Shown here piece by piece: positions 28,106 through 37,448 of a stretch of 64,000 bases of DNA. Within the stretch, counting starts at the first letter, position 1, and every line of letters begins with the position of its first letter. Where the stretch lies: positions 119,066-183,065 of the forward strand of contig NZ_SNWE01000007.1 of NCBI RefSeq assembly GCF_004362395.1. Direction: 5' to 3'. The translations under genes and the position numbers were made by a program. The stretch comes from Salegentibacter sp. 24 (GTDB lineage: Bacteria > Bacteroidota > Bacteroidia > Flavobacteriales > Flavobacteriaceae). Below the pieces are notes generated by a model. It was given only the letters and a program-made list of their open reading frames with translations. It ran no database searches and had not been told where the DNA came from.

Positions 28106-28819
28106 ATGGATACCGGTGATGGTGATGGTAGCACTACCTCTTCACGTACCGCCATGCTATTTGAGTACCATATTAATGATTTACTACTGAACGATTGTGC
28201 TAAGAATATCCTAGATACTTTAAAGTCTCACAATCATGGAGTAGGGGAGTTTCTTTACAAATTCGCGGGGAATGAGATCGATCATAATTGGAACGTTAAA
28301 AGTGCGGATCTTGGAATTGGTAAAGTAGGTACTACCGACCCACCCTCAGCATATGATGAAGAAAATAAGATCATTACCACAAGTTTTAATACTCCAACCT
28401 TCAGAAATTCCAGTGACCTATCCTGGGTAAAGACCATCCTTCACGAATCCGCTCATGCATATTTAGCGACATACTTTGCTGTAAATGATTATAATACATT
28501 TAATATGACCTATCCAGAGATGGTGGAACAATGGGATGAACTAGAAAATTGGAACGACGTTCATCAAGAAGAATTCGCAAGATCATTAAAAGATGATATA
28601 GCTGTAATTCTAAAAGAATTTGGTCAAATGAAAGGATATGAAATACATGACCAGTATTACTCGGATCTAGCTTGGGGCGGTCTAACTGAAACGTCTATCT
28701 TTGATGAGTTAGATGGTGCAGACCAAACAAGGATTAAAAATGTACTCTCCATCGAACTTACAGGTAAAGATCTAAATGGAGATTATAAAAATCAAAAAGG
28801 ATGTGATGCAGGTTGTTAA
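28106..28819 (+). CDS. Putative zinc-metallopeptidase-like protein (HExxH), possibly 5'-truncated
   Basis: 237 residues from the first ATG. No named family is recognised. The central motif WVKTILHESAHAYLATYF (about residues 110-127) contains HESAH, an HExxH zinc site typical of M-type peptidases and of toxin domains at the C-terminus of polymorphic secreted proteins. The flanks are rich in Asp/Asn and Trp; Glu residues downstream (TYPEMVEQWDELENWNDVHQEEFARSL) could supply the third ligand. No signal peptide is present at this start, and the frame is open for another 35 codons upstream, so a longer ancestral protein is likely. The next reading frame overlaps its end by 14 bp. Proteolytic activity is a guess from one motif. 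Confidence 0.55.
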   Translation: MDTGDGDGSTTSSRTAMLFEYHINDLLLNDCAKNILDTLKSHNHGVGEFLYKFAGNEIDHNWNVKSADLGIGKVGTTDPPSAYDEENKIITTSFNTPTFRNSSDLSWVKTILHESAHAYLATYFAVNDYNTFNMTYPEMVEQWDELENWNDVHQEEFARSLKDDIAVILKEFGQMKGYEIHDQYYSDLAWGGLTETSIFDELDGADQTRIKNVLSIELTGKDLNGDYKNQKGCDAGC

Positions 28820-29244
28820 AATAAAAATTCTTATCCTGATATTGCTGTCACTGACATCAATGGATGCCATTACTCAAAACCTTATTCCTACTAATAATTC
28901 CGGAAGTTATATTATGGACTCGAAATTTCCACAAAATAATAACAATGAAGATCCAATTGTTATTATGGGAAAAGTGAGAGACCTTGAAAGTGGAAAATCG
29001 ATCCCCTTTGCAAAAATAATTTATCTGTGCAGCAGAATGAAAGTAAACGATAAAGGAGAATTCAAGTTCATTGGTCAAATAAATGATTTTAAAAAAAAAT
29101 TATCTCGTTGCCTCAGCAATGGGTTACAATCCTATAAGAACAGAGTTTTTTAAAGTTTCAAAAAGAATGATACTGAATGTCGATTTCTACCTTGAAGAAG
29201 ATAAATTGCCTTTAATAAATTGCGAAGGAAAAGTAGAAAGGTAA
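28806..29244 (+). pseudogene. Carboxypeptidase-regulatory-like exported protein, frameshifted
   Basis: The gene starts inside the previous one with a signal peptide (VVKIKILILILLSLTSMDAI) and continues with a CarboxypepD_reg-like beta-sandwich (GKVRDLESGKSIPFAKIIY, VNDKGEFKFIGQ). At the nine-A tract 29091-29099 the frame is lost; dropping one A restores NYLVASAMGYNPIRTEFFKV and a natural end at 29244. The product would then be about 146 residues, matching the small exported single-domain proteins of Bacteroidetes. Either a real pseudogene, a slippage-controlled gene or a sequencing error in the homopolymer. Pairing with the HExxH gene suggests a two-gene secreted unit, perhaps effector and partner. 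Confidence 0.6.
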
Positions 29245-29296
29245 ACTTATCTGGAACTTTCTCCCTGCCTAATGAACTAGATCCGAAACTTTTCTA

Positions 29297-32200
29297 TTAA
29301 ACCAGCTTCATCAGGTCATTTTTTGTCAGCTGTTTAAAGAAGCCTGAATCGGTGTGAATGAGCTCTTCTACTAATTTTCTTTTTCGCTCTTGTAATTCCA
29401 TGATTTTTTCTTCGATGGTATTAGGGGTAATCATACGAATAGCGATTACTTTATTGGCCTGTCCGATCCTGTAAGCGCGATCAATAGCCTGGTTCTCTAC
29501 TGCCGGGTTCCACCAGGGATCCACGATAAATACATATTCCGCTTCGGTTAAATTAAGTCCTGTTCCTCCAGCCTTGAGACTGATGAGAAAGGCTCGGGTT
29601 TGCTCATCCTTCTGAAAAATTTCGACCTGCTCCTGGCGGTTTCTGGTTTTACCAGTCAAATAGGCATACTTTATAGATTCCTGGTCCAGGCGTTCCTTTA
29701 TCAGGTCCAGCATGCCGACAAACTGGGAGAAAATCAACACCTTGTGCGAGCTTTGGAGTTTAAGGACCTGCTGGATGATCTCGTCTAATTTGGCCGACTG
29801 CTCTCCGTAATATTCATCGTCGGAAAGCAAGGCAGGAGAGTTACATATTTGGCGCATTTTTGTGAGGCCTTTTAAAATATGCATACTGGAGGACTTTAAT
29901 TCTTCATCACTTTTATCCAGGAGATACTCCTGGAATTCCTTTTTGTATGTGTCGTAAACCTGTTGTTGTTCCTTGCCCATTTCACAGTAAACAACCATCT
30001 CCGTCTTTTCGGGTAATTCCGTTGCCACTTCTTTTTTGGTTCGCCTTAAGATAAATGGTTGAACTTTTTGCTGGAGCTCCTTCGCCCTGGCCTGGTTTTG
30101 GAATTTGTCGATAGGCGTGGAGTAATCGGCTGCAAATTGTCTGGCATTTCCGAAAAGCCCTGGCATGGCAAATGATAATTGGGAGAATAGATCGAAAGTA
30201 TTGTTTTCTACAGGGGTTCCCGTGGCCACAATCCGTTGCCTGGCTTGTAACAATCGTGCAGCTTTATAGCGTTTGGATGCAGGATTTTTGATGGCCTGGG
30301 ATTCGTCCAGAACAATGACGTTAAAATTGATCTCTTTTAAAAGTTCAATATCGTTGAGCATTGTTCCATAGGAGGTGATAAGCACGTTGTATTTTTCAAA
30401 AACGATATTTTTTGTATCCCGGTTAATACCGTAAATAGTTTTAAACTTGAGTTTTGGGGCAAATTTTTTGATTTCGATTTCCCAGTTGTGTAGTAAAGAA
30501 GTGGGAACGATGACCAGGTTGGGGTTTTTGTTGCCTTTTTCAATTTGAGCAAGGAAATAGGTGATGATCTGAATGGTTTTTCCTAACCCCATATCATCAG
30601 CAAGGCACCCACCGAAGCCAAATTCATCTAAGAAATTCAACCAGTTTAAGCCCTCTTTTTGGTAATCGCGTAAAGTAGCTTTTAGATTCTTTGGAATTTT
30701 TACATTTCTAATAGAGTGAAAATCCGCTAATTTCTCGCGGTAATTTTCTAATTCCATTTTTATTTCCGAGGACAAAACTTCTTTTTCAAATAATTCATCT
30801 ATGAGCGCAAATTGCGATTTATGAGTTCGGATCGCATCGTTTTTAATTTCTCCCGATCGGAAATAGCGGCTAAATTTTTCGATCCAGTCTTTGGGTAGAA
30901 TTCCTTTGCTGCCATCTCCCAGTTTAACATAATGGTTTTTATTGATAATCGATTTGCGGATCTCCTTTAAACCTACTTTTTGATCCCCAAAGGCTATATC
31001 GGTATGAACGTCAAACCAGTCAATACCCGATTTTACCGTGGCCTGCACCTTTATTTTATTAGGGTTTAGGTTGTTGTTTTTCAACTGCTTGAATCCAAGG
31101 ATGACATACCCCTGCTGTCGCCAGGCTTCAAAAGCATCAATAAACCAGGCCTGTTCCAAGAATTCCTGTTTGTGCAGGTAGAAAAAATCCGTTTCCGGGT
31201 TATCTTCAAATGTGGGGTGTTGGGCCTGAATATTTCTTTTAAAGCCTTGTTCAAACGATTCATTGCGATCGATGATATATATTTTTCCTTTTCCATCCTG
31301 TGCATATACATTTTTTCTGGAAAGAATAGGAGCTTCAATTTCACCATAACGGATAACCGGGGTAATAAGGATATAGTCATCTGATTCAGAAAGGTAAATG
31401 AGGTGCTCGCTTACCTGGTCCAGAGCTTGCTCTTGTATGACTTTCTTAGGTGCTTTTTTGATAAAACTGTATTCCACCTTGACCGCCTGTTCCAGTTGAT
31501 CCAGGAATTCATTTTTAAACTCAGTGAACTGGTGCTGGGTAAAATAAATTTTGTGCTTGTGTTCCCGAAAAAAGCTAACTAACCTATTAATGACCTGGTC
31601 TTTTATAAAAAAATATTTTTCCCCTATGCGGAAATAATTTCCTACTTGTTCCACCTTGGCGGAAGAATAACTTTTATCGCTGATATCTAACTGAAGTTTC
31701 AGAACATAGAAATTATTTTCCTGTCCTACCTGGACGGTGGTTTCAATATCCTCTACAATAATTTCGATGGGATTAATTTTTCCAGGGGTAACCTTTTCCT
31801 GATGCCAGCCTGATTCAAAATAGTAGAAAGGCAAATTGAATGGGTTTTCAAGAATAGGCAAATCAGCAGAATATTCCCGCTCGTATTGCTCTTGTTGTAG
31901 GAGAGAAGTGATAAATAGAAATTCTTCAGGCTTGGTCAATCCTTTCAAGCGATGATGTAGGTTTACGCTTCTTATTGGGGATTTAATTTTACCGCTTTTT
32001 GCCAATGGGGCCTGCATTAATTGAAACTTAATTCCAACATCCGGTAGATGTTCTGCTAAAATAAATTCCATTTTACTTGCGCTCGATGGGGAAGGCGGAA
32101 ACTCAAAACTAGGCAGCAGTTCTTTTTTTAATACGGAAAGATCCGATTTTGAAAGCGATATAAAGCTGTGTTTAGATTCAATAAAGATCCGACCATAACT

Positions 32201-32950
32201 CAGGGAGATACTATAAAAATCATCAAGATTATCAATCTTGCCAAGTCCTTGCGAATCTGCCTTTTCTTTAAGGAGCGTGAAACGCCTTTTTTCATCAAAT
32301 GGCAATTGGTACCAGGCTGTCTCGAGTATTTTTGTAATAGCAAATTGTAGATGATTGCATAGTTTATTTGATTGATTTGAACAGGTACATTCTAAAAGGA
32401 GATTGGCGTCTTTTTGAGTAATCATCACCCTCACATCCTCCATGTGCATTTTATTGATTTTAGCAATAAAACTATTTGCTGGCATCTTAGCTTCAACAAT
32501 ATTTAAGGAATAATGCCAGTGAGAATTTTGTGAACTTATAGAAATACTTTTGAGATCCGGAATCTCTAAATCCAGTATATTTTGATTTTCCAGGATAAAT
32601 ATTTTTCCATCCTTTTTTATTGAAATCATAGGGGCTTCAACCCAAGGGTAAGAACCGTTTTGACTAAACGAATCTTTTTTTTGTAACATCCAGTCTGCTT
32701 CTACCAATACATGAACAATATGTTTGCAGTAACCACCCAGATCATATGGACAGGTGCAATGCGCTGCAATGACTTCCTGGGCATTGAATTTAACTTCAAC
32801 CTTGTAATAAGTAGAGCCTAACACCTCGGCAATAATAGTATTGGGACTTAATTCTATACTAGAAATAAGGGAATCAGCGTAGCGGCTACGTGTTTTTTCC
32901 GTCGTCTTTTCTGCTATCAGTTTCTGGAAAGGTTTATAGGACAGGTTCAT
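29297..32950 (-). CDS. SNF2-family DEAD/DEAH helicase with SWIM zinc fingers
   Basis: 1217 residues. The N-terminal part has a SWIM zinc finger (CTCPYDLGGYCKHIVHVLV, about 85-103) and a second CxCxnCxH set (LECTCSNQSNKLCNHLQFAI, about 190-210). The middle third is a long beta-rich linker. The C-terminal SNF2 motor has Walker A DDMGLGKTIQI, Walker B LDESQAIKNP, the motif III region ATGTPVENNTFDLFSQL, and helicase-C motifs (LIFSQFVGMLDLI, SLKAGGTGLNLT, DPWWNPAVENQAIDRAYRIGQ). Such HepA/RapA-like translocases remodel protein-DNA complexes or recycle RNA polymerase; the precise job of this bacterial SWIM branch is not settled. It stands alone on the minus strand. Confidence 0.92.
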   Translation of the reverse strand: MNLSYKPFQKLIAEKTTEKTRSRYADSLISSIELSPNTIIAEVLGSTYYKVEVKFNAQEVIAAHCTCPYDLGGYCKHIVHVLVEADWMLQKKDSFSQNGSYPWVEAPMISIKKDGKIFILENQNILDLEIPDLKSISISSQNSHWHYSLNIVEAKMPANSFIAKINKMHMEDVRVMITQKDANLLLECTCSNQSNKLCNHLQFAITKILETAWYQLPFDEKRRFTLLKEKADSQGLGKIDNLDDFYSISLSYGRIFIESKHSFISLSKSDLSVLKKELLPSFEFPPSPSSASKMEFILAEHLPDVGIKFQLMQAPLAKSGKIKSPIRSVNLHHRLKGLTKPEEFLFITSLLQQEQYEREYSADLPILENPFNLPFYYFESGWHQEKVTPGKINPIEIIVEDIETTVQVGQENNFYVLKLQLDISDKSYSSAKVEQVGNYFRIGEKYFFIKDQVINRLVSFFREHKHKIYFTQHQFTEFKNEFLDQLEQAVKVEYSFIKKAPKKVIQEQALDQVSEHLIYLSESDDYILITPVIRYGEIEAPILSRKNVYAQDGKGKIYIIDRNESFEQGFKRNIQAQHPTFEDNPETDFFYLHKQEFLEQAWFIDAFEAWRQQGYVILGFKQLKNNNLNPNKIKVQATVKSGIDWFDVHTDIAFGDQKVGLKEIRKSIINKNHYVKLGDGSKGILPKDWIEKFSRYFRSGEIKNDAIRTHKSQFALIDELFEKEVLSSEIKMELENYREKLADFHSIRNVKIPKNLKATLRDYQKEGLNWLNFLDEFGFGGCLADDMGLGKTIQIITYFLAQIEKGNKNPNLVIVPTSLLHNWEIEIKKFAPKLKFKTIYGINRDTKNIVFEKYNVLITSYGTMLNDIELLKEINFNVIVLDESQAIKNPASKRYKAARLLQARQRIVATGTPVENNTFDLFSQLSFAMPGLFGNARQFAADYSTPIDKFQNQARAKELQQKVQPFILRRTKKEVATELPEKTEMVVYCEMGKEQQQVYDTYKKEFQEYLLDKSDEELKSSSMHILKGLTKMRQICNSPALLSDDEYYGEQSAKLDEIIQQVLKLQSSHKVLIFSQFVGMLDLIKERLDQESIKYAYLTGKTRNRQEQVEIFQKDEQTRAFLISLKAGGTGLNLTEAEYVFIVDPWWNPAVENQAIDRAYRIGQANKVIAIRMITPNTIEEKIMELQERKRKLVEELIHTDSGFFKQLTKNDLMKLV

Positions 32951-33285
32951 GTATAATTCTTAGTAAACTAAGGGTAAATTTAATAAACTTGAATAAGGCA
33001 GGAAGCTATAGGAGATTAAAAAATTGAAGTTGATTTATTTTTTACTTTTATAACAAAAGCACATCATCCTTTAGCTATTTTTAGCGGATAATAAGGCCTT
33101 AAATACTATCACATTTGGAGTCCAATTTTCGTCGGTTTTATAATAAGTGGATGTTTTTTATTAAAAATACCTACTTAAAAAATAAGAGGCTCGATTGGGA
33201 AACTATTTGTTTTGCCCATAGAATCGCAAGATTCACTGGCATACATGGGATTTTTTTGTACTTTTAAAATATTAAATAATCAATT
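32951..33285. other. Intergenic region between divergent genes
   Basis: About 335 bp separating the SNF2 gene and the DUF3467 gene, AT-rich, with room for both promoters. I see no gene or convincing RNA. The TACTTTTA at 33258-33265 resembles a -7 element about 20 bp before the DUF3467 start. Confidence 0.4.
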
Positions 33286-33603
33286 ATGAGTGAAGAGAAA
33301 AAGAAACCTAAAAAAGGTCAGATAAACATAGAACTGGATGAGACTGTAGCCGAAGGTACCTATTCGAATTTAGCTATTATCAATCATTCTGTTTCAGAAT
33401 TTGTAGTGGATTTTGTAAATATTATGCCGGGCAGGCCTAAAAGCAAAGTGAAATCGAGAATTATTTTAACCCCGCAACACGCCAAGCGTTTGCTGAAAGC
33501 ACTCAATGACAACATCCAACGTTTTGAAAAAGCGCATGGAGAAATCAGGGATTACGAAAAGGCTCCCATGCCTTTAAACTTCGGTCCAACCGGCCAGGCT
33601 TAA
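33286..33603 (+). CDS. DUF3467 family protein
   Basis: 105 residues. Recognised by GQINIELDETVAEGTYSNLAIINHSVSEFVVDFVNIMPG and ILTPQHAKRLLKALNDNI, the two conserved halves of DUF3467, with a disordered Lys-rich start. The fold resembles a small beta protein and no function is established. In other Bacteroidetes I recall this gene directly after rpoC; here it is 7.8 kb away, across the accessory island. A terminator follows 22 bp after the stop. Confidence 0.85.
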   Translation: MSEEKKKPKKGQINIELDETVAEGTYSNLAIINHSVSEFVVDFVNIMPGRPKSKVKSRIILTPQHAKRLLKALNDNIQRFEKAHGEIRDYEKAPMPLNFGPTGQA

Positions 33604-33624
33604 AAACAACCTAGAATAGTTTAT

Positions 33625-33656
33625 AACCCCACAGATTTAATTCTGCGGGGTTTTTT
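33625..33656 (+). terminator. Terminator after the DUF3467 gene
   Basis: CCCC-A-CAGA pairs with TCTG-C-GGGG across TTTAAT and ends in TTTTTT. Confidence 0.9.
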
Positions 33657-33757
33657 GATGGACTTTTCCCAACTGAAAAGCTTTTTGGTAAATATTACCT
33701 AACTTAGAACTATGGCAAAGAAACCAGTTCTTTTCTTCAGTTTAAAATAGCTACAAT

Positions 33758-35338
33758 ATGACCGATAACAATTCCAATGCTGAACCTACCAAGCGAATAG
33801 CCGCAATAGACCTTGGGACCAACTCTTTTCACGCCGTTTTGGTCGATATTTATCCCGATGGTAGTTTTCGTACCGTGAACAAGTTAAAAGAGATGGTAAT
33901 CCTCGCTGAAAAAGGTTTGGAAGACAGGTTGAGCAGGGAGGCTATGGACCGGGGCCTGGAAGCTTTAAAACGGATTAAATTTTTATGCGATAGCCATAAT
34001 GTGGAAAATATCCTTGCCTATGCCACCAGTGCGATTCGTGAAGCAGAAAATGGCGGAGATTTTATTAAAGAAGTTGGGGAACAGGTAGGGATCAGGGTAA
34101 GGGCTATTTCCGGAAAAATGGAAGCTGAAATGATTGGCCTTGCCGTAAGACATAATATTGTTTTGGGCGATGAAATGGCGCTGATGGCTGATATAGGTGG
34201 CGGCAGTGTGGAATTCATTATTGGAAACGATAAAGAATTTGTGTATTACACCAGTTTAAAACTGGGCGTAGCAAGGATGGCAGCCGCATTTGTGGATTCT
34301 GACCCTATTGAAGAAAAAGATATCGAAAAACTGCAAAAACATTTCAGCAACGAACTTAAAGAAGTCGCGAAATTAGCTAAAAAGCATAAGGTGAGAACTA
34401 TTATCGGTTCCTCAGGCACTATGGAAAATATAGGTGAAATGGTAGCCAATAGAAATTCCATAACTGCAGAAAGAAGTCTTAATGAGCTGGAATTTAAGAC
34501 TAAAGATTTTTATGATTTATACGAAGTTTTTATAAAGCTCGATGAAAAACAACGCCTGAAAGAAAAGGGCCTGGAAGAAAAGCGGGTTGCTATTATAAAC
34601 CCCGGGATGGTTTTGCTGAAATTTCTTACAGACAAATTGAACATTGAGAATATAAGAATTTCTGAAGGTGCGCTCCGCGAAGGTATGATCCTGGATTATA
34701 TCAACAATCAAAAAGAGGAACTTCATCTGGATCTTTTAGCGAATTTTCATGATCCTCGCCGTAGAAGTGTTTTTGAACTGCTCCGAAAGTGCCATTGGGC
34801 TCAGGCGCATTCCACCCATGTTTCCCAATTTGCCGTGCAGTTGTTTGATGAGTTTAAGGAGGAATTGAAATTAAAGGAGTCCGACAGGGAATTACTGGAA
34901 TTTGCCAGTTTAATGCACGATATAGGCTATTATATTTCTTATCGAAAACATCATAAACACGCCTTATATCTTATTAGGTATTCCGATTTGCTGGGATTCA
35001 AAGAAGATGAAATTAATATAATGGCACATGTGGCCCGGTATCATCGAAAATCTGTACCGAAGAAGAAGCATAAACTATATAAAAAATTAAATAAAAAATC
35101 CCGGATAAGAATTAAAAAACTTTCTGCCATTTTAAGGGTTGCCGATGGACTGGACCGCAGCCATTATCAAAATGTTCAAAACTTGGAGATAGACAATACA
35201 AAGGAGGTTATCAACTTACTCCTTACTACGCAAAGCGACCCGGAATTAGAAATATGGGGGACCCTTCGAAAAGGAGAATTGCTGGAAAAATTAACGGGTA
35301 AAAAGCTTAAAGTTTTTCAGGTTTTGGAGAAAAAGTAA
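33758..35338 (+). CDS. Ppx/GppA phosphatase with C-terminal HD domain
   Basis: 526 residues. The actin-like ATPase fold has AAIDLGTNSFHAVLV (phosphate 1 loop, about 15-30), ADIGGGSVEFIIG (about 145-157) and IGSSGTMENIGEM (about 211-223). The C-terminal third is an HD-type domain (HWAQAHSTHVSQFAVQLF, FASLMHDIGYYISYRKHHKHA, ILRVADGLDRSH). Length equals the long, bacterial exopolyphosphatase/guanosine pentaphosphate phosphatase type. It breaks down polyphosphate or pppGpp and so links phosphate storage with stringent response. No ppk gene adjoins it here. Confidence 0.92.
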   Translation: MTDNNSNAEPTKRIAAIDLGTNSFHAVLVDIYPDGSFRTVNKLKEMVILAEKGLEDRLSREAMDRGLEALKRIKFLCDSHNVENILAYATSAIREAENGGDFIKEVGEQVGIRVRAISGKMEAEMIGLAVRHNIVLGDEMALMADIGGGSVEFIIGNDKEFVYYTSLKLGVARMAAAFVDSDPIEEKDIEKLQKHFSNELKEVAKLAKKHKVRTIIGSSGTMENIGEMVANRNSITAERSLNELEFKTKDFYDLYEVFIKLDEKQRLKEKGLEEKRVAIINPGMVLLKFLTDKLNIENIRISEGALREGMILDYINNQKEELHLDLLANFHDPRRRSVFELLRKCHWAQAHSTHVSQFAVQLFDEFKEELKLKESDRELLEFASLMHDIGYYISYRKHHKHALYLIRYSDLLGFKEDEINIMAHVARYHRKSVPKKKHKLYKKLNKKSRIRIKKLSAILRVADGLDRSHYQNVQNLEIDNTKEVINLLLTTQSDPELEIWGTLRKGELLEKLTGKKLKVFQVLEKK

Positions 35339-35461
35339 AAATAATTGAGACACTGTCCAGTAAAGTGTTATTTGGCTGCATGTAATTAATACCAGGAATT
35401 AGATCAATTTTAGCCGCGCAGCTCACTTTATGTTATGCACCATTGGGGTGTGTTTTTCCGA

Positions 35462-35893
35462 TCAATCTTCCCGGGTAGAAATTAGATTGTCTAATTCCAT
35501 ATATTTTTCCTTTATTAAACTTAAAGCAAATGCTCCAGCAGAAGCAGTAAAAACAGAAAAGTCAAAGGCTCCTTTTATTCCTGTAGAAAAGCTCATAGAA
35601 AGTGCAAATGTTAATAAGAGAAATCCACTTAACCTGGCGACCAATTCTGTTTTAAATCCAATTATCAAGCAGATCGCAAAGATGATTTCTGCTGTTGTAG
35701 CTATGGTTCCCAGTATGAAGATCATTGAGTTTGGAAACCATGGATTTATTATGTGCGTATAATCCAGAAAATTATTCCAATTTCCCCAGACGGAAACTTC
35801 CTTACTCCACATCCCGAACCTGTCGGCTACAGCAGATAAAAAAGATGTTGCAATGGCCAATCGAAGAAAAATCTTAATTACTTTTTTGTTCAT
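35462..35893 (-). CDS. DoxX-family membrane protein
   Basis: 143 residues with four hydrophobic segments. Starts KVIKIFLRLAIATSFLSAVADRFGMW, the typical DoxX first helix with an R-x-x-x-x-F core, and continues MIFILGTIATTAEIIFAICLIIGFKTELVARLSGFLLLTFALSMSFSTG. The DoxX family is broad (quinol oxidase subunit, redox partners); no specific role can be given. Tail-to-tail with the Ppx/GppA gene. Confidence 0.8.
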   Translation of the reverse strand: MNKKVIKIFLRLAIATSFLSAVADRFGMWSKEVSVWGNWNNFLDYTHIINPWFPNSMIFILGTIATTAEIIFAICLIIGFKTELVARLSGFLLLTFALSMSFSTGIKGAFDFSVFTASAGAFALSLIKEKYMELDNLISTRED

Positions 35894-35955
35894 TTAATTT
35901 TAAATTGAAATGGACCACGATGTCCTGTGTAATAATAAAATATTTCCTTCAAAAC

Positions 35956-37260
35956 TTATTCCGGATCAGTTGGCTGGTCCCTGGAACGAAAATAAAAGAT
36001 AACCGCCCCCAGAAGTAAAGCAACGGCTCCTGCTATGAGATTCTCAACGGTGGTGCTAATTAGAAATATAAGACATATGATTAAAGCAATTACCGGAATG
36101 GTATAACCTCCGGGCAGGCGTACTGCATTTGGGTTATTTGGGAAACGTTTTCTAAGTATGGGCAGGGCAGCTGCCGTACCGGCATAGGTTGCCAGACGTG
36201 CAATAATGGAAAGCATGGCTAAACCAACAAATGATCCTGATAGGGCCAGGGCCAGTGCAATCCCGGATTGCACAAGAATGGCAACGGCCGGAGTACGGTA
36301 TCTTGGGTGTATTTTTGCCAGGGCTTTAAATCCGTATCCGTCCTTGGCTAGAGCATAAAGATATCGGGGTCCTATAAGGGTAGTATTGCCTACATTTCCA
36401 AAAATGGATACCATGGCCCCAATGGTCATTAACAACGCCATTCCTGCGCCTGCAAAATAAGCGCCTGAGTCTGCCAGGGGAGATTCAGAACTCTGTAGTG
36501 CAGGGTAGGTTCCTACGGCCACAAATTGAACCAGGGTATAAATAACCGTTACCAGAAGTACCATTATCAGTAAGGCGAAAGGAACATCCTTTTTTGGATT
36601 TTTGTACTCCCCTGCCGCAGCGGGGGTATTTTCAAAACCTACATAAGCAAAAAGTAACAACAGCACTGCCTCGGATAATGATTCAAAGGTAATGGCCGGA
36701 ATATCAGAAGTAATTAATTCCCATTCCACGGCAAATATCCCGATGGCAATAAAAGCCACCAGGGGTACTGATTTGGCGATAGTAAGAAACACGGCCATCT
36801 TAGCGCCTTGTTTAACGCCAATGATATTGATCCAGGTGAGAAATGCAAGCGAAGAGGTAATGACCAGGACTCGTCCCCAGCCTTCTGCGGCCTGGGGCCA
36901 TACATAGCTGCAGGCCAAGGCAAAACCCACAGAAAGGGATGCCACCGAGGTTACCCTTGCCAGCCAGGTCATCCAACCCACTTCAAAACCTATAAATTCC
37001 CCAAAAGCTTCCCGGGTATATAAATAGGCCCCTCCTGGTTCATCAAAATAGCTTGAGGCTTCAGCAAAACACAGCACTAAGATGGCTACTGCACATCCCG
37101 CCAGAAAAACAGCCCAAATACTGGCACCACCCAATAAAATAGCCGCTGCTGCTGGAAGTAGGAATACACCGCTGCCGATGACATCATTTATGGAAAGGCC
37201 AACAATCTGCCATCGGGAAACCTCCCGGGCTAATTTTGGGGAAGACTTAGGTTGCTTCAT
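35956..37260 (-). CDS. APC-superfamily amino-acid permease
   Basis: 434 residues, about 12 membrane segments. Conserved features: QIVGLSINDVIGSGVFLLPAAAA in helix 1 (the GSGVF unwound substrate site), FAEASSYFDEPGGAYLYTREAFG between helices 2 and 3, GFENTPAAAGEYKNPKKDVPFAL in helix 6. It lacks a periplasmic or cytosolic extra domain. Such permeases import amino acids or polyamines by proton coupling or exchange; specificity cannot be told. It lies between doxX and prfC on the same strand, with gaps of 62 and 188 bp. Confidence 0.88.
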   Translation of the reverse strand: MKQPKSSPKLAREVSRWQIVGLSINDVIGSGVFLLPAAAAILLGGASIWAVFLAGCAVAILVLCFAEASSYFDEPGGAYLYTREAFGEFIGFEVGWMTWLARVTSVASLSVGFALACSYVWPQAAEGWGRVLVITSSLAFLTWINIIGVKQGAKMAVFLTIAKSVPLVAFIAIGIFAVEWELITSDIPAITFESLSEAVLLLLFAYVGFENTPAAAGEYKNPKKDVPFALLIMVLLVTVIYTLVQFVAVGTYPALQSSESPLADSGAYFAGAGMALLMTIGAMVSIFGNVGNTTLIGPRYLYALAKDGYGFKALAKIHPRYRTPAVAILVQSGIALALALSGSFVGLAMLSIIARLATYAGTAAALPILRKRFPNNPNAVRLPGGYTIPVIALIICLIFLISTTVENLIAGAVALLLGAVIFYFRSRDQPTDPE

Positions 37261-37448
37261 AATCTGAATTTCGTAGATGAATTGTAAGCGAAAGCTATTA
37301 TCAATACTGGTTATGTTAAATAACCGGAAAGGCTTCCACTGTTTCCTTCAAATATAAAAAAGATTGCAGCACTTCAAACTTTTACTTCAGGTTAAAGCTA
37401 TATTTTGGGGTATTATCTTTTTGAGATTGTCCTGATGAGCACTTGAAC

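Noticed and set aside
35348..35375. IS end (ACACTGTCCAGTAAAGTGT)
   Set aside because: A short palindrome that resembles some IS termini, but no transposase piece or partner repeat lies nearby.
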